A DNA stretch of 64,000 nucleotides from Firmicutes bacterium UBA3572 (GCA_002375985.1 DFNH01000011.1:1-64000); one strand, 5' to 3'; numbered from the stretch's first letter, positions 34,330 to 42,884 are shown. The notes: generated by a model not told the origin, from the sequence alone. Made by a program: numbers and translations.

Positions 34330-34575
34330 ATGAAATGCCCCGTTTGTGCCGTTAACCTGGTTATGACCGAGCGGAAGGGGGTAGAGATCGATTATTGCCC
34401 CCAATGTCGCGGCGTTTGGCTGGACAGGGGGGAGCTCGATAAAATTATTGAGCGTTCATCTCGAGAACTGTTAGAGGAGCACCGTTCGCAAAATCCGGGA
34501 GGATACAGTGATTATAAAGATTATAAAAAGCGCAAGCGCAAATCATTCCTAGGGGAATTTTTCGACTTTGATTAG
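34330..34575 (+). CDS. zinc-ribbon (zf-TFIIB) domain protein
   Basis: An 81-residue protein: MKCPVCAVNLVM, then DYCPQCRGVWLDRGELDKII, the TFIIB-type zinc ribbon of PF13453-like small proteins, and a basic tail KKRKRKSF ending in EFFDFD. GGAGG lies 8 bases before the ATG. These proteins are widespread, with no settled function. It stands alone ahead of a long non-coding stretch. Confidence 0.85.
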   Translation: MKCPVCAVNLVMTERKGVEIDYCPQCRGVWLDRGELDKIIERSSRELLEEHRSQNPGGYSDYKDYKKRKRKSFLGEFFDFD

Positions 34576-35482
34576 GTACTAAAACAGGGGACATGTCCAG
34601 CTTTGCACGGCCTTGAACCAAGCTTCCCAGGCCGGGGTTGGCGGGGGAAAAGCGGGCCGGGCCCTATGAATGTTCCCTAGAGAGTCGCGGATAGCGAAAC
34701 GGGTAGTAAGCTTGCGCAAGCTTAGGTTCGTTTCGGGAATCAGTGAAGCCGGACACCCGGAGATTCTCGGAGTTCGGAATAAGGATCGCCAACAGCGCGT
34801 CCCGCACCCGCCGATCCGGGTCGTCTGCAGGTTTTTCTTTGTCATTTTTACGCGAGTCTGCGCCCGGTTACCATTATGGCCGGGGTGCGGTTTGACCCAA
34901 TGCTGGAGATATGCCTTGATCGGATGAGAATTGGCAAGGTAATCTGCCAGGAAGAAGCTTTTCCAGGAAACTTCGGGCTTGACCCTAACAGGTTACGGGT
35001 TTAGGCTAAGGAACACTAGGTTCGTAAGCGCCTTATGCGGGCGCTGGCAGGCTGGATCTAACCAGCAAAGCACCATGTGCACCCGGATGCGGTTCCCCAG
35101 GCGGTGGTGCACCCGGCGAAGATCCAGGGGGTTCTTTTAGGGTGCAGAAGGCGTTTCCAACTGGAGAAGGTGCCCACAGCCCAAGGGTGCGCCGTTCAGG
35201 GGGAGGGTGTCGTCCGAGGTTCGCAGCATGCACCTTCTGTCCAGTCCCCCTTTGGCCTTGATCCATTTTATTCTGGTCGCTTCGGGGCTGGTCCTTATTC
35301 TCCGACCGGAGGCAGGAGCCTTACGTGAAATGGGCGATGAGATTGCAGGCTGCCTTGGTACGAGCCCCGTTGAGCTCAATTGCCCATGAGAGTGATGGCC
35401 ACCCGCTCTTTGGCGTCACCACAGGTTCTCTTCCGAAACGCATCCGAATCAATAATTAAGAGCCGATTGCGACGAATGGAGC
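34576..35482. other. long region without recognisable genes
   Basis: About 900 bases. Short frames exist on both strands, but none has a ribosome site plus a recognisable domain. It contains the palindrome GGACATGTCC (34589-34598) and the inverted repeat described at 34695-34735. The promoter of sbtA is probably near its right end. Parts may be decayed mobile DNA. Confidence 0.4.
34695..34735. repeat. extended inverted repeat
   Basis: The perfect 18-base palindrome TAAGCTTGCGCAAGCTTA (34707-34724) is flanked by CGAAACG (34695-34701) and CGTTTCG (34729-34735), giving a 41-base imperfect inverted repeat in a gene-free region. It may be a regulator site, an IS end or a cruciform element. Confidence 0.5.
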
Positions 35483-36502
35483 GTGAGCCGTGGCATGGCG
35501 GGTATGTTCGAGATAGCCGTGGTCAACTTGTCGTCACCCATCGTGTTGTTTTTCGGTCTGGGTCTGCTTATTGCCCTGGCAAGGGCGAAGGTGGAGTTTC
35601 CCAGCGCCGTCAGCGATTCTATCACTGTCTACCTGTTGATCGCAATCGGCTTCAAAGGCGGCGTGGCGATCGCCGAAGCCGGCCTGAATGCCGGCGTGAT
35701 TTTAACCGTCGCCGGTGCCATTTTCATAGGGGCCGTTATTCCGATCTATTCCTTTTACATCCTCTGGCGAATCGGCAAAATGAGGATCGACGATGCGGCA
35801 GCCATCGCTGGTCATTACGGCTCGATCAGCGTGGTGACCTTCTTGGCGGCCACGGCGTTCCTAGCCAGCATAGCCGTAAGTTACGAAGGTTTTGTGTACG
35901 GTTTGCCTGCCATCATGGAAGTGCCGGGCGTCATCGCGGCCCTGATTTTGGTTTCGTGGGTCAAGGAGAAGAGCCGGAACGATGCGGCTGGGGCGGCGGG
36001 CGTCTCCCTGGGCCAGGCAGCCAAACGGGTGATGCTGAGTAAGAGCATCGTCTTGTTGCTCGGCGGGCTGGCGGTGGGTTACGTTGCCGGGCCGCGGGGA
36101 ATGGCTAGCGTGGAGTTCTTTTATCAGGACCTTTTCTTGGGCGTGTTAAGCCTCTTCATGTTGGAGATGGGCACTATCGCGGGCGGCAAACTAGCCGACC
36201 TGCGGAAAGCGGGGTGGTTCCTCGTGTTCTTCGGCATCATGATGCCCCCCGTAAACGCCTTGTTGGGCATAGCGGTCGGGATTTTGAGTGGCCTGAGTGT
36301 AGGAGGGACAACCCTGTTGGGAGTATTGGCCGCCAGTTGCTCCTACATCGTTGCCCCGGCGGCGATGCGGCTAGCCCTGCCAAAGGCGAGCCCGGCTCTG
36401 TACCTGGGCGCGTCACTGGGGGTCACGCTGCCGTTTAACCTTCTGGTGGGAATTCCCATCTACTACTATTTGGCAGAGTACTTTGTGGGGATGGTCAGAT
36501 GA
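35483..36502 (+). CDS. sbtA: SbtA-type sodium-dependent bicarbonate transporter
   Basis: A 339-residue membrane protein of the SbtA (DUF897) family, which in cyanobacteria takes up bicarbonate with sodium. About ten hydrophobic segments form two inverted halves. Family features are SSPIVLFFGLGLLIALARAKVEFP at the N-terminus, GHYGSISVVTFLAATAFL, LGVLSLFMLEMG and ASCSYIVAPAAMRLALPKASP. GTG 35483 is the longest start; ATG 35495 or 35504 are possible. A PII-like gene of SbtB type follows, as in cyanobacteria, and then carbon-fixing enzymes, which supports inorganic carbon as the substrate. Confidence 0.88.
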   Translation: MSRGMAGMFEIAVVNLSSPIVLFFGLGLLIALARAKVEFPSAVSDSITVYLLIAIGFKGGVAIAEAGLNAGVILTVAGAIFIGAVIPIYSFYILWRIGKMRIDDAAAIAGHYGSISVVTFLAATAFLASIAVSYEGFVYGLPAIMEVPGVIAALILVSWVKEKSRNDAAGAAGVSLGQAAKRVMLSKSIVLLLGGLAVGYVAGPRGMASVEFFYQDLFLGVLSLFMLEMGTIAGGKLADLRKAGWFLVFFGIMMPPVNALLGIAVGILSGLSVGGTTLLGVLAASCSYIVAPAAMRLALPKASPALYLGASLGVTLPFNLLVGIPIYYYLAEYFVGMVR

Positions 36503-36509
36503 TGTTGAA

Positions 36510-36540
36510 GCCGTGCCGGACCCGGTGGGTCCGGCACGGC
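36510..36540 (+). terminator. perfect hairpin between sbtA and sbtB
   Basis: GCCGTGCCGGACCC (36510-36523) pairs perfectly with 36527-36540 across a 3-base loop. No T-run follows, so it may cause partial termination or protect the sbtA mRNA rather than end transcription. Confidence 0.5.
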
Positions 36541-36571
36541 GGACTGGGCCCGTCGTAGAGGGGGTGAGCAG

Positions 36572-36889
36572 GTGCAGCTATTCAACAAAAAGCGGATCAG
36601 CATCATAGTTGAGGGTGCATATCGGGATGCGGTGCTTGAACTGGTTGAGAATTCGGGAGCCAGCGGGTTCACGGTCTATACGGGCATCTACGGAAAGGGG
36701 CGACACGGAATCAAGGAGAACCGTGGTGGGTTTGGCGGTTTCTCGTGTAACGTGGAGATTGTTACCATTACGAGTCCCGGGGTGGCAGACCGCATTCTGC
36801 AGGGGTTGCAGCAGATGATGGAGGAGGGCATCATGTTGGTGGTGCACGTGGCGGACGTGCAGGTGGTCAGGGACCACCACTTCTCCTGA
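36572..36889 (+). CDS. PII-like regulatory protein of the SbtB type
   Basis: A 105-residue protein with the PII ferredoxin-like fold: KRISIIVEGAYRDAVLELVENSGASGFTVYTGIYGKG, in outline, with the T-loop region GIKENRGGFGGFSCNVEIVTI and IMLVVHVADVQVVRDHHF as the last strand. It is the SbtB kind, which in cyanobacteria binds cAMP or other adenine nucleotides and gates SbtA. The next-door sbtA gives the target. GTG 36572 follows GGGGGTGAG. Confidence 0.82.
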   Translation: MQLFNKKRISIIVEGAYRDAVLELVENSGASGFTVYTGIYGKGRHGIKENRGGFGGFSCNVEIVTITSPGVADRILQGLQQMMEEGIMLVVHVADVQVVRDHHFS

Positions 36890-36973
36890 GACTGGGCGGG
36901 CCAGGATGACGGTAGAGAAAGGGTGCCCGATTCTAGGGGTGTCCTCTGAGGAGAAATGTGGGGAGGGATAGCG

Positions 36974-37585
36974 ATGACAGCGAGCGAGTACCGGGTGCTG
37001 CCCGGGCCTGAAGGCTACCTGCCGCCGGCGGCGGCGTGTATGGGGGTAATGCTGCCGGAGCCGGGAGAGGCCCTGGTGGAAGGCAAGATAGTTCCGGAGG
37101 AAGACGCGTTGCAGAAGATCGCGGAGAAGTTGCTGGCGGCACGGAACCCGGTATTTTTCCCGGGGCCGCTGGTGCTGTGGGCGTGGAGAGAAGGAGTAGC
37201 GGAGAAGGCAAAAGCGGTAGTGGAGCTGGTAGAGGCGGCAGGGGCACGGATCATTCCCATGCCGGATTACCGGCCGAAGTACCCGATGATTAACCCGGCG
37301 GTGGAGATCAACCCAAATCACCCCAACCTGACGATCTGGCACAACCGGATCGACGTGGGCGTGTTCGTAGGGGTGCATTGCCACTACGCTAACGTGGCGC
37401 TGAAGATCATCCGGGGGGGCACCGACTGTTACACCATCGCTCTGTGTGGCGAGATGGGGCACGAGGATGCCATGATTACCCTGCGGGATGTTGATGCGGC
37501 AAAACTTAGACGGTTAACGGAAGTGGTGAAAACACGCGCGCAAGCAAGGCCCGCGCGGGCAGCGGGAGCACACGAAAGACGGTAG
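36974..37585 (+). CDS. CO dehydrogenase/acetyl-CoA synthase epsilon-type subunit
   Basis: A 203-residue protein of the CO_dh (CdhB, epsilon/beta subunit) family, which in methanogens is part of the CODH/ACS complex and has a DHS-like Rossmann fold. Visible family features are ARNPVFFPGPLVLWAW, AGARIIPMPDYRPKYPMINP, NLTIWHNRIDVGVFVGVHCHYANVALKIIRGGTDCYTIALCGEMGH, here quoted in parts. No CODH or ACS catalytic subunit lies in the window. Instead a 2-oxoacid:ferredoxin oxidoreductase begins 41 bases later, so it may serve as an accessory subunit of that enzyme. ATG 36974 has GGGAGGG upstream. Confidence 0.75.
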   Translation: MTASEYRVLPGPEGYLPPAAACMGVMLPEPGEALVEGKIVPEEDALQKIAEKLLAARNPVFFPGPLVLWAWREGVAEKAKAVVELVEAAGARIIPMPDYRPKYPMINPAVEINPNHPNLTIWHNRIDVGVFVGVHCHYANVALKIIRGGTDCYTIALCGEMGHEDAMITLRDVDAAKLRRLTEVVKTRAQARPARAAGAHERR

Positions 37586-37626
37586 AAAACAAAAAGGGCG
37601 GCGCAAATTTGGGAGGTGGTGAGGAC

Positions 37627-38769
37627 GTGGTTAACCAGCGGGTGGTGACGCCAGAGCATTTGTTTTTTGAGGCGCAGCGGGAAAAGCAGTTCATTACAGG
37701 CAGCGAGGCGGTCAGGGAAGCAATCAGGCGGGCGAATGTCGACTTGGCGGTTTCCTATCCGATCACACCGCAGTCGGAGAGTATGCACCTGGTGGGGGAT
37801 ATTTACGCGGAAGGGTACCTTAAAGAGTATTTTCGAGGAGAGAGCGAACTCGCGGTGATGGCCGAGGTCGCGGGTGCTTCCATGGGGGGCGTGCGGGTGT
37901 TCACGGCCACCGGGGGACCGGGGACCTTACGCGCCTTTGAGATGTTTCCGGCCTGGGCGGGGGCACGGCTGCCCATCGTCTGTGCTTTTTTGACGCGGGG
38001 GGTAAATTCCCCTCTATCTATTCAGCCGGATACCATCGAGATGGCGTTCATGCTGGACACAGGGATACTGATGTTCCATGCGGAAAGCGCGCAGGACCTG
38101 TACGACATGATCCTGAAGGCGTTCGTGATCGCGGAGCGACCGGACGTACACCTTCCGGTGGGGGTGTTTGCGGACGGGTTTTTCGTTACCCATACGCGGG
38201 AGCAGGTAGCGGTAGCACCGGCGGATCTGAAGCTGCCACCCTATGACCCCTATGCTGCGCCGGTGCCGGCGATGGACATGGAAAGCGCCCCGGTGCGGCA
38301 GATGCGGGATCCCTTCGTGATGAAGAGCAACTTCATCAGCTACGCCGCCCACGCCTCCTGGCAACAGGAGATCTTGGCGGCGCAGGAGCGGGCGCGGAAG
38401 TATGTGCACAGGTATCTGGAGGGGCTGGTGGAGGTGGAACATCCGGAGGCTGCGGTGTTGGTAATGGCCTCCGGGACGATGGTGTCGCAGAGCAGGGAGG
38501 CTGTGGCCGTGGCTCGCCAGCAGGGACTGGACATCGGGCTGGTGAAGATAAAGAGCCTGCGTCCGTTTCCGCGGGAAGAGATCAAGACGCTGGCGCGGCA
38601 GGCCCGGACGATAATTGTGCCCGAGTACAACCGGGTAGGGTGGTTATGCCGGGAGATCAAGGCGGCGGTGGAGGACACCACGAAAGTGGTCGGTGGCCCC
38701 CGGGTGTTCGGCGGGATGACGATGCCCCCCGAGGTTGTTCTGGACCAGATCAGGAGGTGTTGTGCGTGA
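37627..38769 (+). CDS. 2-oxoacid:ferredoxin oxidoreductase alpha subunit (first set)
   Basis: A 380-residue alpha subunit (domains I and II of PFOR-type enzymes). FITGSEAVREAIRRANVDLAV and SYPITPQSESMH mark the N-terminal pyrimidine-binding domain; ATGGPGTLRAFEMFP, SIQPDTIEMAFMLDTGI and the C-terminal VLVMASGTMVSQSREAV, IKSLRPFP belong to the family. The likely substrate is pyruvate or another 2-oxoacid; direction could be synthesis from an acyl-CoA and CO2. GTG 37627 follows GGGAGGTGG. The beta gene overlaps by 4 bases. Confidence 0.85.
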   Translation: MVNQRVVTPEHLFFEAQREKQFITGSEAVREAIRRANVDLAVSYPITPQSESMHLVGDIYAEGYLKEYFRGESELAVMAEVAGASMGGVRVFTATGGPGTLRAFEMFPAWAGARLPIVCAFLTRGVNSPLSIQPDTIEMAFMLDTGILMFHAESAQDLYDMILKAFVIAERPDVHLPVGVFADGFFVTHTREQVAVAPADLKLPPYDPYAAPVPAMDMESAPVRQMRDPFVMKSNFISYAAHASWQQEILAAQERARKYVHRYLEGLVEVEHPEAAVLVMASGTMVSQSREAVAVARQQGLDIGLVKIKSLRPFPREEIKTLARQARTIIVPEYNRVGWLCREIKAAVEDTTKVVGGPRVFGGMTMPPEVVLDQIRRCCA

Positions 38770-39629
38770 GCGAGAGTTTGTTCAGGATCTCACCCGGGTT
38801 TGAGGAGGTAATGCCGGTTGAGTACAGGGAGCTAGTGACAAACGGCCCCTGCGGGAGAGAGGTGGGAGTTTCCGACCTGGGCACGTTTAAGGAGCTGATC
38901 GAGGAGCACCCGCTGTGTGCCGGTTGTAACATGGGTCTGGCCCTGCGCTTGATCCTGGCTTCACTGCCTAAGCCGGAAGATACGGTGATCGTGGGGTCAA
39001 CAGGTTGTAGTTCACTGGCCTTTACCCAGGTGGCGGTCCACAACATCCACTCCCTGTTCGGCAACCAGAATGCGGTGGCCTCGGGTCTGAAACGGGCACT
39101 CCGGTTGCGGTTTCCGGACAAGGTGAAAGACGTGGTGGTGATTGCAGGCGACGGGGCGACCGTGGACATCGGCCTGGACATGGTGATGCAGTCGTGGTTC
39201 CGGCGGGAGCGCATTACCACCATCATGCTGGACAACGAGGTATACGCCAACACGGGGGGGCAGGAGAGCGGGATGTCCCCGCAAGGGACGGTGCTGAACA
39301 TGGCCCCTCTGGGAAAAAGGTTTCCTAAGGTGGCCTTGCCAGAGATCGCGCGCGAGGCCGGCTGTGCGTACGTGGCTACGATCTCCCCGGCCCAGCCGAA
39401 GCGGCTAGAGAGGATGGTGCGGCGGGCCATCCTGACGGCGCGGGAGGTCGGGCCCACCTACGTACAGATTTTCTGTCCCTGTCCAACCAACTTTAAGTTC
39501 CGGCCCAACGAAGGGCTTCAAAAGATCAAGCAGCGCCAGAAAGAAGGGACCTTTCAGGTGCGGGAATACGTTTCGCCGGAGGCCCAGGCGTTTCTGGCCG
39601 AACTGGAGGGGGCGGACCATGAGAAATAA
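38766..39629 (+). CDS. 2-oxoacid:ferredoxin oxidoreductase beta subunit (first set)
   Basis: A 287-residue TPP-binding beta subunit. CAGCNMGLALRLIL and GSTGCSS supply cysteines for the proximal 4Fe-4S cluster. GDGATVDIGLDMVMQSW then NEVYANTGGQESGM is the TPP/Mg motif; the NTGGQES form resembles pyruvate oxidoreductases. It closes with FCPCPTNFKF. GTG 38766 overlaps the alpha stop in GTGA, with AGGAGG upstream. Confidence 0.87.
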   Translation: MSESLFRISPGFEEVMPVEYRELVTNGPCGREVGVSDLGTFKELIEEHPLCAGCNMGLALRLILASLPKPEDTVIVGSTGCSSLAFTQVAVHNIHSLFGNQNAVASGLKRALRLRFPDKVKDVVVIAGDGATVDIGLDMVMQSWFRRERITTIMLDNEVYANTGGQESGMSPQGTVLNMAPLGKRFPKVALPEIAREAGCAYVATISPAQPKRLERMVRRAILTAREVGPTYVQIFCPCPTNFKFRPNEGLQKIKQRQKEGTFQVREYVSPEAQAFLAELEGADHEK

Positions 39630-40299
39630 TAGTAAGACGTTCATCCGCATGTCAGGTCTGGGGGGCCAGGGAGTAGTAACGGCTGCCCACATCCTGGGGA
39701 TGGCCGCTGCGAAGGACGGGTTGGAGAGCACGGTCAACCCCTTTTTCGGGGCGGAAAAACGGCTGGCGCCGGCCGAAAGCTACGTGCGGATTGCCACGGA
39801 GAAGATCTACGAGCGAGGCGAGGTGTTGTTTCCGAACATCATCTTGATCTTCCACCCACACGTGATCACTCTGGGGAAGTGTTACACCATGCCGTTCTTC
39901 GCCGGTTTGCAGCCGGGAGGCATAGTCATCATCAACACAGACCGATCGCAGGACCTGCTGCGGGAGGACGACCGGGAGGGACTTGTGCGCCTGGGAGCCC
40001 GGGTGTATTGTGTACCGGCCACGCGGGTGGCCGTCGAGGTGGGGGGAACGGAACTGTCAACGAACATCGCGATGCTGGGAGGGCTATTGGGGGTGCAGAA
40101 GCTGGTCTCCCAAGAAGCGGTTAGGGAAGCGTTGATGGAAAGGTTTGGCGGCAAGAAGTTCGTGGCCTCTGGAACGACGGCGGCGCTGGACGACGTGCTG
40201 AAGAGCAAGTTCAGCCGGCTGGCCCAGTTGGTCGAAAAGAACGTGGCGGTCTTGGCGGCGGCCGGCGGGGCGGTGGAGGAATATCATCCTGGGAAGTAG
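39619..40299 (+). CDS. 2-oxoacid:ferredoxin oxidoreductase gamma subunit
   Basis: A 226-residue gamma subunit (CoA-binding domain III). The N-terminal MSGLGGQGVVTAAHILGMAA is the family's glycine-rich loop, followed by PFFGAEKRLAPAESYVRI and ELSTNIAMLGGLLGV. The gene overlaps beta by 11 bases. Only one gamma gene is present for two alpha/beta pairs, so it may be shared. Confidence 0.87.
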   Translation: MRNNSKTFIRMSGLGGQGVVTAAHILGMAAAKDGLESTVNPFFGAEKRLAPAESYVRIATEKIYERGEVLFPNIILIFHPHVITLGKCYTMPFFAGLQPGGIVIINTDRSQDLLREDDREGLVRLGARVYCVPATRVAVEVGGTELSTNIAMLGGLLGVQKLVSQEAVREALMERFGGKKFVASGTTAALDDVLKSKFSRLAQLVEKNVAVLAAAGGAVEEYHPGK

Positions 40300-40316
40300 G
40301 AGGGACGACGCAAGCC

Positions 40317-40511
40317 ATGTATGTTGCCGCGAAAGTCGAAGTGGAGAAGTGTACCGGATGCAAGCTATGTATCCTGTCGTGCCCGGAACCCAACGTGCTG
40401 CGGTACTTGCCAGAGACGAAGCAGGTGGCCGTAAACCAGCAGCGCTGTAAAGGTTGCGGACTCTGTGTGACCGTGTGTTCTAAAGACGCGCTGACGGTCA
40501 GCAGCATCTGA
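40317..40511 (+). CDS. ferredoxin-type delta subunit of the oxidoreductase
   Basis: A 64-residue protein with two 4Fe-4S motifs, CTGCKLCILSCPEPNV and CKGCGLCVTVCSKDAL. As in delta subunits of PFOR-type enzymes it passes electrons from the catalytic core to free ferredoxin. It is 17 bases downstream of gamma. The second cluster motif ends C-S rather than C-P, a small departure from the usual pattern. Confidence 0.87.
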   Translation: MYVAAKVEVEKCTGCKLCILSCPEPNVLRYLPETKQVAVNQQRCKGCGLCVTVCSKDALTVSSI

Positions 40512-40686
40512 GGCCGCAGGGCCGCACCGGTCGCCAGGCCGAGAGGACTTCTGTAGCATCCCGATTGGCCAGTTTCCGGTCGAACGGGGGTGTGAAGGAG
40601 TCCGGAGGAAGTCGGAACACCTGGAACGAGAGTGCTTGAAAACCCCTGGTTTTCGGGCCGGGGCACAGAGGAGAACAGGAGGGGAA
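40512..40686 (+). other. intergenic gap within the oxidoreductase cluster
   Basis: 175 bases separate the first set from the second alpha gene, the largest gap in the cluster. GAAAACC (40638-40644) and GGTTTTC (40648-40654) can pair. A separate promoter may lie here, so the second set may be expressed independently. Confidence 0.35.
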
Positions 40687-41862
40687 ATGGCTAGGCAACA
40701 ACGAGAGGTCGACCCGGAATACCTTTTTTTCGAAGCTCCCCGGGAGCAGGTTTTCATAACGGGCAGTGAAGCGGTAGCCGAAGCGGTCAAGCGGGGCAAT
40801 GTAGACATGGCTGTCGCCTATCCCATCACACCGCAGAGTGAAAGTATGCACTTGATCGGAGATTTGTATGCTCAGGGCTACCTGAAAGACTATTACCGGG
40901 GCGAGAACGAATTTGCGGTTATGGCCGCCGTACACGGGGCCTCCCTGGGGGGCGGACGGGTTTTCACTGCCACTTGCGGCCCCGGAACCCTGCGGGCGAT
41001 GGAGATGTTTCCCGTTTGGGCGGGGTCAAGACAACCGATCGTCTGTGCTTTTATGTGCCGGGGCGTTTCCCTTCCCCCTTCGATTCAACCGGAGAACATC
41101 GAAATGGCCATGCTCCTAGACACCGGCATGATGATGTTTCACGCCGAGGATGCCCAGGACTTCTTCGACATGATCCTGAGGGCCTACGCCATCGCGGAGC
41201 AACCGGACGTTCACCTACCGGCGGGAGTTTTCGTAGACGGGTTCTTTGTCACCCACACGCGGAGTGCGGTGATGCTTCCACCGGAGGATATCAAGCTTCC
41301 GGCCTATGATCCCCGGCGGGCGCCGGTCCCGACCTTCGATATGGAGACTCCCCCTATGCGGATCATCCGGGACCCGTTGCTCAACAAGAGCAACTTCATC
41401 AGCTATTTGGCCAATGCCAGTTGGCATCAGGAGATCATAGCCGCGGCTGAACGGGCGCGCAAGTACATCCGGCGTTACATGGGAGGGCTTCTGGAGGTGG
41501 AAGACCCTTTTGCCAAGATCTTCTTAGCCGCCTCGGGCACCGCGGTTTCGCAGAGCAGGGAAGCGATCAGGGTCTTAAAGGACGAGGGTATTCAGGTGGG
41601 GCTGATCAAGATCAAGTCCATTAGGCCCTTTCCGGCCGAAGAGATCGCGGCCGCTACAGCCCATGCCGAACTGATTGTGGTGCCCGAGTTCAATATGGGC
41701 GGGTGGTTGGCCCGGGAGATCAAGGCCTCGGTGGATAACAACAGGAGGGTGGTGGGCGGTCCCAGGGTGTTCGGGGGCATGACCATGCCGGCGGAGTTGA
41801 TAGTCAACGAAGTCAAGAATGCTCTCAGGGACCGCTTTGGAGCGGAACGGACCAATTCCTAG
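40687..41862 (+). CDS. 2-oxoacid:ferredoxin oxidoreductase alpha subunit (second set)
   Basis: A 391-residue paralogue of the protein at 37627-38769 with the same layout: FITGSEAVAEAVKRGNVDMAV, AYPITPQSESMH, CGPGTLRAMEMFPVWAG, SIQPENIEMAMLLDTGM and IKSIRPFPAEE. Nearly every motif matches with moderate divergence, and the ATCG substitution near the substrate loop (ATCGPGT in place of ATGGPGT) may hint at altered specificity. ATG 40687 has AGGAGGGG upstream. Confidence 0.85.
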   Translation: MARQQREVDPEYLFFEAPREQVFITGSEAVAEAVKRGNVDMAVAYPITPQSESMHLIGDLYAQGYLKDYYRGENEFAVMAAVHGASLGGGRVFTATCGPGTLRAMEMFPVWAGSRQPIVCAFMCRGVSLPPSIQPENIEMAMLLDTGMMMFHAEDAQDFFDMILRAYAIAEQPDVHLPAGVFVDGFFVTHTRSAVMLPPEDIKLPAYDPRRAPVPTFDMETPPMRIIRDPLLNKSNFISYLANASWHQEIIAAAERARKYIRRYMGGLLEVEDPFAKIFLAASGTAVSQSREAIRVLKDEGIQVGLIKIKSIRPFPAEEIAAATAHAELIVVPEFNMGGWLAREIKASVDNNRRVVGGPRVFGGMTMPAELIVNEVKNALRDRFGAERTNS

Positions 41863-41886
41863 GCTGGAATTCACAGGAGGCGGCCA

Positions 41887-42726
41887 ATGTCAACCAAGAT
41901 TATTACACCAGTTGATGAATTTGCGGACTTCTTGCCCCAGGAATACAAGGAATTGGTGGCCCGCGGGCCTTACCGCGAGCGCAGGTCCGTGGAGGACCTG
42001 GGCACTTTCAAAGAGATTATCGAAGAACACCCGCACTGCGCAGGCTGCGGAGTGTCCTTAGGGATTCGCCTCTTGGCTGCGGCCCTGCCGTCTCCTGAGG
42101 ACACCCTTATTGTCGGGACGCCTGGCTGTTCGTTCTTCGGCCTGGTGCAGGCAGCCCTGAATTACTCAAACACAGCCTTTGGCAATCAAAACGCCGTAGC
42201 TACCGGTCTGAAGAGAATGTTGCAAATCCGCTTTCCCCACGTGCACAAGGATGTGGTGGTAGTTGCGGGTGACGGGGGCATTGCCGATATCGGCCTGGAC
42301 CTGACTCTTCATTCCTGGTTCCGACGGGAAAAGATTACTACCATCATGCTGGACAATGAGGTATACGCCAATACCGGGGGTCAGGAAAGCGGCATGAGCA
42401 GGCAGGGACAGGTTTTAAACATGGCGCCTCAGGGCAAGCGTTTTTCCAAGATACCGGTTTTTGAAATGGCCAAGGTTTCAGGTTGTGTGTATGGCGCACG
42501 AGTGACGGTGGCCAGTCCCCGCAAAGTAGGGCGAGCAGTTAGGAACGCGATCCTCGTTGCTCGTGAATTTGGGCCCACCTATGTACAGATTTTTACCCCT
42601 TGTCCCACCAATATGAAGTTTCCTCCTAACCAAACCCTCAAGGTAGCCAAAGAAGCGGAAAAGGACCATTACACGTACGAGGAATTCATGAGTGCAGAGG
42701 TGGCGGCGTACCTGGCACGACTGTGA
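41887..42726 (+). CDS. 2-oxoacid:ferredoxin oxidoreductase beta subunit (second set)
   Basis: A 279-residue paralogue of the first beta subunit. CAGCGVSLGIRLL and GTPGCSFFG provide cluster cysteines, and GDGGIADIGLDLTLHSW then NEVYANTGGQESGMS is the TPP motif. It ends the cluster; no gamma or delta gene follows, so it must borrow them or act without. ATG 41887 has AGGAGG upstream. Confidence 0.87.
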   Translation: MSTKIITPVDEFADFLPQEYKELVARGPYRERRSVEDLGTFKEIIEEHPHCAGCGVSLGIRLLAAALPSPEDTLIVGTPGCSFFGLVQAALNYSNTAFGNQNAVATGLKRMLQIRFPHVHKDVVVVAGDGGIADIGLDLTLHSWFRREKITTIMLDNEVYANTGGQESGMSRQGQVLNMAPQGKRFSKIPVFEMAKVSGCVYGARVTVASPRKVGRAVRNAILVAREFGPTYVQIFTPCPTNMKFPPNQTLKVAKEAEKDHYTYEEFMSAEVAAYLARL

Positions 42727-42884
42727 GAGGAAAAGTCGACCATACCCTACTCTAGTAATGCACCCCGGCATAGGCAGGAGCGCCCCCCGGCCCGGGCCTG
42801 ACGGATGCCCTGATTTGCTGGGAGTACCATCCTCTGCGAGCAGCTTGTGTGGAATTTTCTCCGTGAAGTCTCCTGGCCAAGCGT

